Shown: positions 44,809 to 53,674 of the stretch, piece by piece
How the letters are laid out: each line of letters starts with the position of its first letter
Numbering within the stretch: the first letter of the stretch is position 1
Assembly: GCA_017417315.1 (NCBI GenBank)
Contig: JAFPZK010000001.1
Span: 1-64,000, forward strand
Length of the DNA: 64,000 nt
Direction: 5' to 3'
Origin: Bacteroidales bacterium
GTDB taxonomy: Bacteria > Bacteroidota > Bacteroidia > Bacteroidales > UBA3824
Made by a program: the position numbers and the translations under genes
Notes under the pieces: model-generated
Seen by the model: only the letters and a program-made list of their open reading frames with translations
Told to the model about the DNA's origin: nothing
The model's database searches: none

Positions 44809-44839
44809 TTTGTTTTCCGTGCAATTTTTTGTATTTTTG
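44809..44839 (+). promoter_or_regulatory. Promoter of GH3 beta-glucosidase
   Basis: TTTG (44809-44812), 19-nt spacer, then TATTTTTG (44832-44839), matching the full Bacteroidota consensus. It is 24 nt before the start codon. Divergent from the AbiE promoter within 70 nt. Confidence 0.75.
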
Positions 44840-44863
44840 CGCCGATAATCAATACTAATTTTT

Positions 44864-47209
44864 ATGAAAAGAAATTTTTTAATTATGGGAATCATTGGTT
44901 CGGCAGCATTATTTTCCGGCTGCAACGGTGGAGAAACTACCGTCAAACTTTCTGAAAACACTGTTGACGAGGTAATTGCCGCAATGACTGAGGAAGAAAA
45001 AATTCTTCTTCTTTTGGGTTGCGGACAAAAAGACGTTGACGAGCCGATTGCGGTTGTCGGCGCAACCGATGACATTATTCCGGGTGCCGCCGGAACAACT
45101 CACGGCGTTGAAAGACTTGGTGTTCCGCAAATCGTTTTAGCGGACGGACCGGCGGGGCTTAGGATAAAACCTCAGCGTGAAGGCTCTGAAAAAACGTATT
45201 ATTGTACGGCGTTTCCGATTGCTTCGTGCCTTTCGTCAACATGGAACAAAGAACTTGTACAACAAGTCGGAGAGGCTATGGGTCAGGAAGTTAAAGAGTA
45301 CGGCGTGGACGTAATTTTGGGTCCGGGCGTTAACATTCACCGCAATCCGCTTTGTGGCAGAAACTACGAGTACTATTCCGAAGACCCCGTTCTCGCTGGA
45401 AAAACCGCTGCCGCAATCATCAACGGCATTCAAAAAAACGATGTCGGAACTTCAATCAAGCATTTTGCTGCTAACAATCAGGAAACTTTCCGCACGAGTA
45501 CCGATTCGAGGGTTTCGCAACGGGCTTTGCGTGAAATCTATTTAAAACCTTTTGAAATTGCTTTAAAAGAGTCTTCTCCGTGGACTGTTATGACCTCGTA
45601 CAATTATCTTAACGGAACATATACTTCTGAAAGCAAAGAACTTAGCGGTGATGTTTTGAGAGGTGATTTCGGTTTCAAAGGTCTTGTGATGACGGACTGG
45701 TTTGCGGGTCTTGATGCCGTTGCTCAGGTTAACGCCGGCAACGATTTGCTTATGCCCGGCATCGACCGTCAGTACACACAAATAAAAGAAGGCTTGAAAA
45801 ACGGCACGTTAACCCAAAAACAACTTGACGAAAACGTTAAGCGTGTCTTGGAACTGATTCTTAAAACGCCGCGTTTCAAAGGTTATAAATATTCCGATGA
45901 GCCTGATTTAAAGGCACATGCAGCGATAACACGTCAGTCGGCTGCCGAAGGTATGGTTTTGTTGACAAATAAGAAAAATGCTTTGCCGCTTTCAGGAGTC
46001 AAAAAGGTAGCAGTCTTTGGCACAACGAGTTACGAATTTGTCTCTGGCGGTACGGGGTCGGGCGACGTCAACGAAGAATATATCGTTTCGCTGATGGACG
46101 GCTTGAAAAATTCGGGCTTTGAAATCGACAATTCGTTAGCGGAAATTTATCAGGCTGAAATCGTAAAACAGAAAAAAATCCGCGATGCCGACCCTTCGCG
46201 CAACAACGATTTTGTTTACCGTTTTATGCCCGAAAATTTTTCAATTCCTCAGAAAGACCTTGATAACTACGCTAAAACCAATGACTTTGCCGTTTTGACA
46301 ATCGGACGTTGCAGTGGCGAGTTCAGAGACCGCCGTATTGCGGATTTTTATCTTTCTGACACCGAAAAAGAACTTTTAAGTTCCGTAAAAAAAGCCTTCG
46401 GAAAACTTAACAAAAAAGTTGTCGTAATTCTTAACATCGGCGGCGTTATCGAAACAAAATCTTGGATTGACACCCCTGATGCCGTTTTACTTGCTTGGAT
46501 GGGCGGTCAGGAGGGCGGAAATGCCGTCTCTGACATTTTAACCGGCAAAACGAATCCGTCTGGAAAACTTCCCGTAACATTTGCCGAGGATTATTTTGAC
46601 TATCCGTCAGCGAAAACTTTTCCCTACGATTACGAGGCTAACAACAAATCGATGTACGGCAGAGGCACGGAGCGCGGCAATGACGAAAATCTTGACTTCA
46701 CTAATTATAAGGAGGATATTTTTGTGGGTTACAGATATTTTTCTTCATGGGACAAAAAAGTTAGTTTTCCTTTCGGTTACGGTTTAAGTTACACGGAGTT
46801 TAAGTTTTCGGATTTTAAGGCTGAATTCGACGGAAAAAATACCGTAAAACTCTCTGTCAGCGTTAAAAATACGGGAAAAGTTGCCGGAAAAGAAGTTGTT
46901 CAACTTTATGTTTCTGCGCCTCAGACGGGATTGAAAAAGCCGTCAATAGAGTTGAAAGATTATGGCAAGACACCGCTTTTACAGCCTAATGAAAGTAAAG
47001 TTTTGAGTTTTGAAATTCCTCTTTCTGCTTTGTGCAGTTTTGACGAAAAAACTTCGTCATGGGTTTTGGAAAAAGGCGTTTATAAATTTTCAGCAGGAAA
47101 TTCCTCTACACACCTTTGGCAAGCACAAGAAGTTGATATTCAAGCGGATTTGTCGGTTAAGTGTGCCGATGTGCTGAAAGTACAAAAAGAATTTGAAAAG
47201 ATATATTAA
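44864..47209 (+). CDS. bglX: Glycoside hydrolase family 3 beta-glucosidase-like lipoprotein
   Basis: A 781-residue enzyme with a lipoprotein signal (LFSGC). The N-terminal GH3 barrel contains VLADGPAGLRI, GVDVILGPGVNIHRNPLCGRNYEYYSEDP, and KHFAANNQE. The nucleophile Asp is in LVMTDWF near residue 277. An alpha/beta sandwich domain follows (about 350-560), then a C-terminal fibronectin-like domain (FKFSDFKAEF...). It removes terminal glucose or related sugars from oligosaccharides at the cell surface or periplasm. No SusC/D is next to it. Preceded by an exemplary promoter and followed by a terminator. Confidence 0.92.
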   Translation: MKRNFLIMGIIGSAALFSGCNGGETTVKLSENTVDEVIAAMTEEEKILLLLGCGQKDVDEPIAVVGATDDIIPGAAGTTHGVERLGVPQIVLADGPAGLRIKPQREGSEKTYYCTAFPIASCLSSTWNKELVQQVGEAMGQEVKEYGVDVILGPGVNIHRNPLCGRNYEYYSEDPVLAGKTAAAIINGIQKNDVGTSIKHFAANNQETFRTSTDSRVSQRALREIYLKPFEIALKESSPWTVMTSYNYLNGTYTSESKELSGDVLRGDFGFKGLVMTDWFAGLDAVAQVNAGNDLLMPGIDRQYTQIKEGLKNGTLTQKQLDENVKRVLELILKTPRFKGYKYSDEPDLKAHAAITRQSAAEGMVLLTNKKNALPLSGVKKVAVFGTTSYEFVSGGTGSGDVNEEYIVSLMDGLKNSGFEIDNSLAEIYQAEIVKQKKIRDADPSRNNDFVYRFMPENFSIPQKDLDNYAKTNDFAVLTIGRCSGEFRDRRIADFYLSDTEKELLSSVKKAFGKLNKKVVVILNIGGVIETKSWIDTPDAVLLAWMGGQEGGNAVSDILTGKTNPSGKLPVTFAEDYFDYPSAKTFPYDYEANNKSMYGRGTERGNDENLDFTNYKEDIFVGYRYFSSWDKKVSFPFGYGLSYTEFKFSDFKAEFDGKNTVKLSVSVKNTGKVAGKEVVQLYVSAPQTGLKKPSIELKDYGKTPLLQPNESKVLSFEIPLSALCSFDEKTSSWVLEKGVYKFSAGNSSTHLWQAQEVDIQADLSVKCADVLKVQKEFEKIY

Positions 47210-47214
47210 AAAAA

Positions 47215-47259
47215 GTGCCGGAAGATTAATCAAAAATTATTCTTTCGGCACAGTTTTTT
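47215..47259 (+). terminator. Terminator after GH3 gene
   Basis: GTGCCGGAAGA (47215-47225) pairs with TCTTTCGGCAC (47241-47251) with one G-T pair, followed by AG and six T. Confidence 0.85.
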
Positions 47260-47274
47260 CTGAAATTTTTTTTG

Positions 47275-47282
47275 TACATTTG
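47275..47282 (+). promoter_or_regulatory. -7 box for CHASE4/SpoIIE gene
   Basis: TACATTTG, an exact TAnnTTTG match 17 nt before the start codon. Confidence 0.55.
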
Positions 47283-47299
47283 TAAAAAATTTTTTTTCT

Positions 47300-49321
47300 A
47301 TGAAATATCGGTCGGTACAATACGGAGTTGTTCTTATATCGGTGCTTTGCATTCTGATACTTGTTATCACTATGCTCTTTTATTATAAGGTGCAGCAAAA
47401 ACAGAGCGAGGACATCAAAGACCTCACTTTTGTAAGACGTAACCTTATGATTGAAAGCGTTTTGAAAATAAAACGTCAGCAATATGAGGGAGTTGTCAAC
47501 GAAAACTCGGCTTGGGACGAAGTCAAGGAAAGAGTTGTCTCTAAAAAAAATGACGATGAATGGTTTGACGAAAATATCGGGGCAATGATTGACTCATACA
47601 GCGGTGCTGACGTTTCGGTTTTTGATAAAGACGGAGTGTTGGTTTATAACAATTTGGGCGAGAAATACGAAAATTATGATTTTTTCCGCGACATTAAAGT
47701 TGCTCAATTGTTGAAAAACGATTCTAAAAACGTGTTTTTCAATTATAAAGGTGAAAAACTTTTTGAGTATTTCTGTTACGGAATAGTTTCGTCCGACGAT
47801 ATTGAGTTAAGAAAAGAAACTCCTTCCGGCTTTTTGATTATGGTAAGGGAAATCGACACCGACCTTTTGGCTGAATATTCAGAGGTTTTGGGCGGTGTTT
47901 CTGTAAGAATCGCCAAGAATGAAGGTCTTTTGGAGGAGGCAAAAAAGGAAAACGGCGATGATTATTTTTATAGTGTTGACCTTGTCAATCAGTACGGCAG
48001 GGCTATGGCGTATATGTATTTTTCGGCAGAAAACGACGTTGAAAAGATTTTTGCAAGAACACTTCCCGTGCTTGTTTTGATAACCCTTATCGTTCTTGTG
48101 ATGTTTATGCTTATGATGGTTTATATGCGGCAAAACATTATACGTCCGATTTTGACGATGGTTAAAATTTTTGACAATGACGATATGTCGGCTGTAAAGA
48201 AGCTGCATAAAAACAGAACGGAGTTCGGACTTTTGGCAGGTTATATCGAAAAATTCTTTTCGCAACGCTCTGAACTTCAAAATCTTAATGCAGAAATGCA
48301 GGCAAATCAAGAAAAACTCGTTTTACAAAACGATGTACTTTCTTCACAAAAGCAGGAAATTGAAAGTCAAATCGAAAACATTAAGGTTCTTAACACTCAG
48401 ATTATGGAGCGTAACAAAGAGACCGAAAAGAAAAACGTCAGGATCTTTGTTCAGAACGAGCAGTTGAAACAGCAGGCTAATACTTTGAGGGAAAATCAGG
48501 CAAGTATCGAAAAACTTCAATACGAACTTCAATTCAACGGTAAGTTGTTGAATGAGGCTAATACCGAAATGTTTAACAGTAAAAATTATGCTTTGAGGTT
48601 GAAAAGTGTTTTGATGGTTGCTTCTACGCCGACAAAGCATATTTTTCACGATTTTTTTGTTTATCAGCATTTTATAGAGAAAGTCGGCGGCGATTTTGTT
48701 TGTGCGAAAAAGGTTGATAAATATGTTTTGGCAGCGGTCGGAGATTGTAATATGAGGGGTATTCCGGGTTCGTTGCTTTCGGCGTTGGACGTTTTCTTTT
48801 TGAACGAAACTATTGATTTGGCAAAACTTTCGGAATTACGTCCCGATTTGCTTCTTAATACGTTGAACAAAAAAATTATCGGCACTACCGGCGAAGAACT
48901 TCAAACGGATTTAGACCGCGACGGACTTCATATTTCGCTCTTTATGTATAATACTGAGACTATGAGGGCGTATTTTGCGGCTTCTAAATGTACGGTGATA
49001 ATTGTAAGAAATGGTGAAATTTTAGAGTATTTCGGCGACAACCTTTCTGTCGGTAAAATTCACGATGACAAACAGTTCCGTTGTGTTGACATGGAAGTTT
49101 TGCCTGGAGATATTGTTTATTTGTATTCTGACGGTTGTACCGAAATTGTCGGCGGACCTTTCTGCAAAAAACTTACTCACGCCAATTTCAAAAAAGAAAT
49201 CTTGAAAGAGCACGTATTTCCTCTGTCGGTTCAAAAAACCGGTTTTAAGCGTTTTTTTGAAGAGTGGATAGGATATTTAGACCAATCGGAGGATATTTCG
49301 CTTTTTGCCTTTAAAATTTAA
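47300..49321 (+). CDS. CHASE4-like sensor SpoIIE-family phosphatase
   Basis: A 673-residue protein. Two membrane helices (about 9-30 and 252-275) bracket an extracytoplasmic sensor resembling CHASE4 (NSAWDEVKE). A HAMP-like linker and long coiled coil (about 310-430) lead to a C-terminal SpoIIE domain (about 455-673). The metal Asp motifs are partly altered: GGDFVCAKK and AVGDCNMRGIPG replace the usual DFYW and DCTGHG, while YSDGC and SEDISLFA remain. It may be less active or have changed specificity. The acyltransferase gene follows after 9 nt and is probably cotranscribed. Confidence 0.82.
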   Translation: MKYRSVQYGVVLISVLCILILVITMLFYYKVQQKQSEDIKDLTFVRRNLMIESVLKIKRQQYEGVVNENSAWDEVKERVVSKKNDDEWFDENIGAMIDSYSGADVSVFDKDGVLVYNNLGEKYENYDFFRDIKVAQLLKNDSKNVFFNYKGEKLFEYFCYGIVSSDDIELRKETPSGFLIMVREIDTDLLAEYSEVLGGVSVRIAKNEGLLEEAKKENGDDYFYSVDLVNQYGRAMAYMYFSAENDVEKIFARTLPVLVLITLIVLVMFMLMMVYMRQNIIRPILTMVKIFDNDDMSAVKKLHKNRTEFGLLAGYIEKFFSQRSELQNLNAEMQANQEKLVLQNDVLSSQKQEIESQIENIKVLNTQIMERNKETEKKNVRIFVQNEQLKQQANTLRENQASIEKLQYELQFNGKLLNEANTEMFNSKNYALRLKSVLMVASTPTKHIFHDFFVYQHFIEKVGGDFVCAKKVDKYVLAAVGDCNMRGIPGSLLSALDVFFLNETIDLAKLSELRPDLLLNTLNKKIIGTTGEELQTDLDRDGLHISLFMYNTETMRAYFAASKCTVIIVRNGEILEYFGDNLSVGKIHDDKQFRCVDMEVLPGDIVYLYSDGCTEIVGGPFCKKLTHANFKKEILKEHVFPLSVQKTGFKRFFEEWIGYLDQSEDISLFAFKI

Positions 49322-49330
49322 GTTTTTTTG

Positions 49331-50488
49331 ATGGAGAGCAAGGGAAATATTCGTAACCGTCTTATAATCACGGACAAAGAGATTGAAGCAAATCGCGAAA
49401 CTTATATGCAGGGGTTTTCAAAAAACTATTTTGAAACCTTCTGCGAATATGTGCTTAATCCTATCAGAAAGGTTTGGTATAGGGCTGAGTTTATCGGTTT
49501 TGACAGTTTGCCAGAAAGAAACAATCCTAAATCTCCGCTGATATATGCGACGAATCATTCGGGTATGGCTTTTCCTTGGGACGCAATAGTTTTTGTTTCG
49601 GAAATTGCTGACAGAAAATATCCCGACCCTGACGGTGTCCGTGCTTTGATTTCGCCGATGCTGACAAAATATCCCTACATGTGTCCTTTTTTGATTGATG
49701 GTTTGTGGTGGAAGGCTGGTTGTATCAACGCTACGTTGCTTAATTTTGAGACCGGCATGAAACTCAACGGCTCTAACATTTTGATTTTTCCCGAAGGCAT
49801 TGACGGAATAGGCAAGGGGTTTGACAAACGTTATGAATTGCAAAAATTCAGGACTTCGTTTGTGAGAATGTCAATTCGTTATAAAAGTGACGTAATCCCT
49901 TTTTATACCATTAACGGTGAGTTCAACAATCCGCTTGCATATAATATAAAGGCGTTGACAAAATTTGTCAGAAAAATCGGTATGCCGTTTTTCCCTTTGG
50001 GACCCGTGATTTTTTTGGCGGTTTTTCAGCCGTGGATTTTTTATGTTTCCCTGCCGTCAAAACTTACCTTTATAATGGGCAAGCCGATAAAGGTTTACGA
50101 TATGGTAGAAGAAAAACGTTATGAGGATTTTTCGCAAAAAGAATTGAAATTAACGGCTGAGGAAATTCAACAAATAATGCAGCAGGAACTCCTTAATTAT
50201 AAGAAAAAATACGGCAAAAAGTTTTATGACATACGAGGATTATTTAAGGCAATGTGGAAAAACCGCCGCTTCTTTTTTCGTTATTTTCCCATGTTTTGGC
50301 CCTTGGTGATGACCTATTTTGATGTCAACTACGATGAAAAAAAAGGAAAGGAATCTTTGAAATTTTCATTAAAAAAATGTCTGAAAACAATTTTTAAACG
50401 TCCTATTGTTTTGGCGATGTATATTCCTATTTTGGGTTGGCTTTTTATTTGGCTGAAAACGCGCAGCATTATGAAAAAAAAGTGTTAA
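49331..50488 (+). CDS. PlsC-superfamily acyltransferase-like protein
   Basis: A 385-residue protein. A His-Asp active-site region reads NHSGMAFPWD, with seven residues between H and D instead of the classic four. A later FPEGIDGIGKGFDKRYELQKFRTSF matches the phosphate-binding FPEG block of glycerolipid acyltransferases. A hydrophobic C-terminal region suggests membrane association. The ATG at 49331 is taken; the TTG one codon earlier is not needed. The lipid substrate is unknown. Confidence 0.78.
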   Translation: MESKGNIRNRLIITDKEIEANRETYMQGFSKNYFETFCEYVLNPIRKVWYRAEFIGFDSLPERNNPKSPLIYATNHSGMAFPWDAIVFVSEIADRKYPDPDGVRALISPMLTKYPYMCPFLIDGLWWKAGCINATLLNFETGMKLNGSNILIFPEGIDGIGKGFDKRYELQKFRTSFVRMSIRYKSDVIPFYTINGEFNNPLAYNIKALTKFVRKIGMPFFPLGPVIFLAVFQPWIFYVSLPSKLTFIMGKPIKVYDMVEEKRYEDFSQKELKLTAEEIQQIMQQELLNYKKKYGKKFYDIRGLFKAMWKNRRFFFRYFPMFWPLVMTYFDVNYDEKKGKESLKFSLKKCLKTIFKRPIVLAMYIPILGWLFIWLKTRSIMKKKC

Positions 50489-50492
50489 AAAG

Positions 50493-50524
50493 TTTGGCGG
50501 CTTTAATAAAAAAGCATAATTTTG
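50493..50524 (+). promoter_or_regulatory. Promoter of radical SAM/lipoprotein operon
   Basis: TTTG (50493-50496), 20-nt spacer, TAATTTTG (50517-50524), close to the full consensus, 32 nt before the first lipoprotein gene. Confidence 0.65.
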
Positions 50525-50556
50525 GCGTGTATTTTATAACTTAAATTTTTATAACC

Positions 50557-51003
50557 ATGATAAACTTAAAACAAAATTTTCTCAACGCTTGGATTAAGTG
50601 TCTGACTTTTATTCTCGGTGTTCTCGGCTTTAACTCTTGTAATGTTTTCAACGAGCCGGAAATGTACGGTTGTCCGCCTGATGATTACAAACGTCTTAGT
50701 GTGGAGGTTAAGGGCAATATCGTCAACAAGGAAAACCAAAATTTAAAGTGTATTGTAACGGTAAAAACTACTGAGGACGGCGTAAATTATATGCCGTTTG
50801 ACACTATAAAAACCAATGATTATGGTTTTTATCAGTTTAATCACCTCTTTTATGACCGGTGCGTAGGTCTGCGCTTTGTCGTCTCTGACGATAAAAATTA
50901 TTATCTCTCTGATTCTGTGGACGTAGTGTTGATTTTTCATGACGGATATTCTGTTTTGAATAAAGAATTTAATTTTACGCTTACTCCGAGAATTGAATTT
51001 TAA
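50557..51003 (+). CDS. Radical SAM-associated lipoprotein, copy 1
   Basis: A 148-residue lipoprotein. The start (INLKQNFLNAWIKCLTFILG) is followed by the lipobox VLGFNSC and then EMYGCPPDDY, a short glycine-proline-cysteine motif also seen in related rSAM-linked lipoproteins. The rest is a single beta-sandwich-like domain (VEVKGNIVNKENQNLKCIVTV to KEFNFTLTPRIEF), akin to carboxypeptidase-regulatory domains. The next gene encodes a paralogue with about the same layout, and a radical SAM/SPASM enzyme follows. The likely role is the target of that enzyme; the modified residue is not known. Confidence 0.82.
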   Translation: MINLKQNFLNAWIKCLTFILGVLGFNSCNVFNEPEMYGCPPDDYKRLSVEVKGNIVNKENQNLKCIVTVKTTEDGVNYMPFDTIKTNDYGFYQFNHLFYDRCVGLRFVVSDDKNYYLSDSVDVVLIFHDGYSVLNKEFNFTLTPRIEF

Positions 51004-51045
51004 TCGGCTATACTTAATTTTTTTTAACCTTAATTTTTTTATACC

Positions 51046-51513
51046 ATGAGAAACTTGAAACAAAAATTTATTCAAAATTGGGTTAAGTTTTTAACTCTCA
51101 TTTTGGGCGTATTGGGCTTTGCAGCCTGCAATCACGAAAATGGTGAAGACGAATACGGTCCTTGTTTGTACGGTCCGAATCCTATGAATTACAAGGCTGT
51201 AATCTTGCAAGTTAAGGGTAATATCGTTAATAATGTTCAGCAGAATATTAAGTCTACTGTCGTTGTCAAAGTAACTGAGGACGGTGAAAATTACGACACG
51301 TATGCCACGGTAAAAACCAATGATTTTGGTTTTTATCAGTTTGACGAATCTTTTTCTGAGGCATGCCTCGGACTGAGGTTTGTAGTTCAAGACGATAAAA
51401 ATTATTATCTGCCTGATTCAGTGGACGTAAAATTGAAGTTTCCAGAGGAAGACGGTGTTTCGTATGAAAAAAAAGAATTTAACTTTACGCTTACTCCCAG
51501 ATTAAAATTTTAA
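51046..51513 (+). CDS. Radical SAM-associated lipoprotein, copy 2
   Basis: A 155-residue paralogue of the preceding lipoprotein. The N-terminus (RNLKQKFIQNWVKFLTLILG), lipobox (VLGFAAC) and C-terminal strand (KKEFNFTLTPRLKF) are nearly the same. The post-Cys motif differs: EYGPCLYGPNPMNY, with a duplicated YGP and a single Cys. The 42-nt leader is also similar to that of copy 1, so the pair arose by tandem duplication. It lies 6 nt before the radical SAM gene. Confidence 0.82.
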   Translation: MRNLKQKFIQNWVKFLTLILGVLGFAACNHENGEDEYGPCLYGPNPMNYKAVILQVKGNIVNNVQQNIKSTVVVKVTEDGENYDTYATVKTNDFGFYQFDESFSEACLGLRFVVQDDKNYYLPDSVDVKLKFPEEDGVSYEKKEFNFTLTPRLKF

Positions 51514-51519
51514 GCGCAA

Positions 51520-52590
51520 ATGTCAGAACTCTCTTTTAAAAAGCGTATCGGGCTTTCTTTGGCGCGTAGTGTGAAAGAAGCCCGCAAAAAACAGCATGTT
51601 TTAGGTCAGTTGTTTTGGGAATGTACGTTAAGGTGCAATCTCAAATGCCGACATTGCGGAAGTGCGTGTCTTGACAAAAGTCGAATAAAAGATATGCCGA
51701 AAGAAGACTTTTTTCATGTTATAGATTCGGTTACGCCGCACGTTGATCCGCATCATACGATGATTGTCATTACGGGCGGCGAACCGCTTTTAAGGAATGA
51801 TTTGGAGTCAGTCGGCAAAGAACTTTACAAGCGCGGCTATCCTTGGGGAATGGTTACAAACGGAATGTTGTTGACGGAGGAAAAACTCAAAACCCTTATT
51901 CTCAGCGGTTTGCGTAGCGTTACTGTAAGTCTTGACGGCAACGAGGATGACCATAATTTTATGCGCGGCAACCCTCAGAGTTGGAAACGTGCATTTTCTG
52001 CAATAGAACTTCTTTGCAAATATTCTCAGCATTTGGTGTTTGACGTTGCAACTTGCGTAACGCCTCATAGTTTGGGCGGTCTTCAAGAACTAAAAGACAA
52101 ACTTTTCGGTATCGGCGTAAAAGATTGGCGCGTGTTTTCGGCGTTTCCTGCGGGCAGGGCTAAGGACAATCCCGACTTGCAGTTAAACGGTGCTCAAATG
52201 CGTGAGTTGATGGAGTTTATAAAACAATGCCGCAAAGAAGGCAAACACGTAAGTTTCAGTTGTGAAGGTTTTTTGGGTCGTTACGAAAACGAAGTTCGGG
52301 ACTATTTTTATAGTTGTGAAGCGGGAGTTTCGGTGGCTTCGGTTATGAGTAACGGCGATATTTCGGCGTGTCCGGGTATTAGGGCGGTTTTTTCGCAAGG
52401 CAATATTTACAAGGACGATTTTTGGGACGTTTGGCAAAACCGTTTTCAGAAATTCCGCAATAGGGATTGGGCTAAAAAAGGAATATGTAAGGATTGTAAA
52501 TTCTTTAAATTTTGTGAAGGAGGCGGTATGCACCTTCATAATGCTGATGATTCATTAATGTTTTGTCATTTGGAAAGATTGAATTCATAA
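51520..52590 (+). CDS. Radical SAM/SPASM enzyme, rSAM/lipoprotein system
   Basis: A 356-residue radical SAM protein. The cluster motif CNLKCRHC (C39, C43, C46) lies in the N-terminal domain, followed by the ITGGEPL (SAM-binding) motif. The C-terminal SPASM-like part has cysteines at CEAGVSVASVMSNGDISACPG, and CKDCKFFKFCEGGG with a final FCHL, giving ligands for two auxiliary clusters. The family pairing (rSAM with a nearby lipoprotein) is known in Bacteroidota. The enzyme presumably modifies the lipoproteins before or during export; the reaction is unknown. Confidence 0.88.
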   Translation: MSELSFKKRIGLSLARSVKEARKKQHVLGQLFWECTLRCNLKCRHCGSACLDKSRIKDMPKEDFFHVIDSVTPHVDPHHTMIVITGGEPLLRNDLESVGKELYKRGYPWGMVTNGMLLTEEKLKTLILSGLRSVTVSLDGNEDDHNFMRGNPQSWKRAFSAIELLCKYSQHLVFDVATCVTPHSLGGLQELKDKLFGIGVKDWRVFSAFPAGRAKDNPDLQLNGAQMRELMEFIKQCRKEGKHVSFSCEGFLGRYENEVRDYFYSCEAGVSVASVMSNGDISACPGIRAVFSQGNIYKDDFWDVWQNRFQKFRNRDWAKKGICKDCKFFKFCEGGGMHLHNADDSLMFCHLERLNS

Positions 52591-52603
52591 AAATATTATA
52601 ATT

Positions 52604-53470
52604 ATGGCTGATAATACTCAGGTTAAACTATTTCAAGATAAAAAAGTCCGTACTGTTTGGGACGGGGAAACCGAAAAATGGTATTTTTCGATTGTTGATG
52701 TAATTGCTGTTTTAACGGACAGCGAACGTCCGAGAAAGTATTGGAATGATTTGAAGAAAAAATTAATTGCCGAGGGCAGTCAGTTGTCCGAAAAAATCGG
52801 ACAACTGAAAATGCCCGGTAGCGACGGTAAAATGTATAAGACTGATGTTGCTGATACAGAGCAACTTTTTCGTTTGATTCAGTCAGTGCCGTCGCCCAAA
52901 GCCGAGCCGTTTAAAGTTTGGATGGCTGAGGTTGCCAAAGACCGTGTTGAGGAAATTCAAGATCCCGAACTTACGATTGACCGTGCAATGCAGGAATATA
53001 AGGCACTCGGATATTCTGATAATTGGATTAATCAGCGGCTAAAATCTATCGAAATCCGCAAAGATCTTACCGATGAATGGAAAAAACACGGTTTAAAAGA
53101 AGGTGTGCAGTTTGCTACTCTTACTGATATAATTTACAAAACATGGACAGGTAAAACAGCGAAAGAATACAAAGAGTTCAAAGGATTGAAAAAAGAGAAT
53201 CTCCGTGATAATATGACGAATAAAGAGTTGGTTTTGAATATGTTAGCAGAACTTTCAACCAAAGAGATTTCCGAGGCGGGTAATCCGAAAAACTTTTCCG
53301 ATCATATTCAGAATGCTGTTGACGGTGCTACTATTGCAAAAAATGCACGTAGAGAACTTGAACAAAAAACCGGTAAGGCTGTTGTTACGCCGCTTAATGC
53401 CAAAGACGGAATCGGACTTTCTTCAGATACAAAAGCATCTGTTTTGCCTATAAATGAGGAGAACAAATAA
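52604..53470 (+). CDS. BRO-N domain protein
   Basis: A 288-residue protein with an N-terminal BRO-N-like domain (about 8-115; VRTVWDGETEKWYFSIVDVIAVLTDSERPRKYW), followed by a helical region (about 125-250; DPELTIDRAMQEYKALGYSDNWINQRL). BRO-N domains occur in phage antirepressors and in chromosomal DNA-damage-linked proteins. No signal peptide. It is 13 nt downstream of the radical SAM gene, but its codon style and family suggest it is a separate accession. Confidence 0.82.
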   Translation: MADNTQVKLFQDKKVRTVWDGETEKWYFSIVDVIAVLTDSERPRKYWNDLKKKLIAEGSQLSEKIGQLKMPGSDGKMYKTDVADTEQLFRLIQSVPSPKAEPFKVWMAEVAKDRVEEIQDPELTIDRAMQEYKALGYSDNWINQRLKSIEIRKDLTDEWKKHGLKEGVQFATLTDIIYKTWTGKTAKEYKEFKGLKKENLRDNMTNKELVLNMLAELSTKEISEAGNPKNFSDHIQNAVDGATIAKNARRELEQKTGKAVVTPLNAKDGIGLSSDTKASVLPINEENK

Positions 53471-53479
53471 AAAACAACA

Positions 53480-53508
53480 AAGGGGAAGTTATCACAACTT
53501 GCCCCTTG
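53480..53508 (+). terminator. Hairpin after BRO-N gene
   Basis: AAGGGGAAGTT (53480-53490) pairs with AACTT-G-CCCCTT (53496-53507), one G bulged. No T-run follows, so efficiency is uncertain. Confidence 0.5.
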
Positions 53509-53537
53509 CCTAATTATTAACCTAAACCTTTATATTA

Positions 53538-53621
53538 TGAAAAAAAATACTTTTATTTTGTACGGCAAAGGTACATATATTTTTTTAATTTCCAATATCA
53601 GTAGTCTAAATAAATGTTAAA
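53538..53621 (+). other. Possible short leader peptide ORF
   Basis: A 27-codon frame starting at an ATG (MKKNTFILYGKGTYIFLISN...) after a CTAAACCTTTATATT stretch that recalls a Bacteroidota leader. It overlaps a reverse -7-like box. No ribosome-binding or homology evidence; listed only because it fills part of an otherwise empty 225-nt spacer before panB. Confidence 0.25.
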
Positions 53622-53666
53622 AGATAAAAATATTTTTTCCCTGCCGTTTTATTGCATAAAATTTTG

Positions 53667-53674
53667 TAATTTTG
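53667..53674 (+). promoter_or_regulatory. -7 box for panB
   Basis: TAATTTTG followed by CAG, an exact TAnnTTTG match 21 nt before the panB start. Confidence 0.6.
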
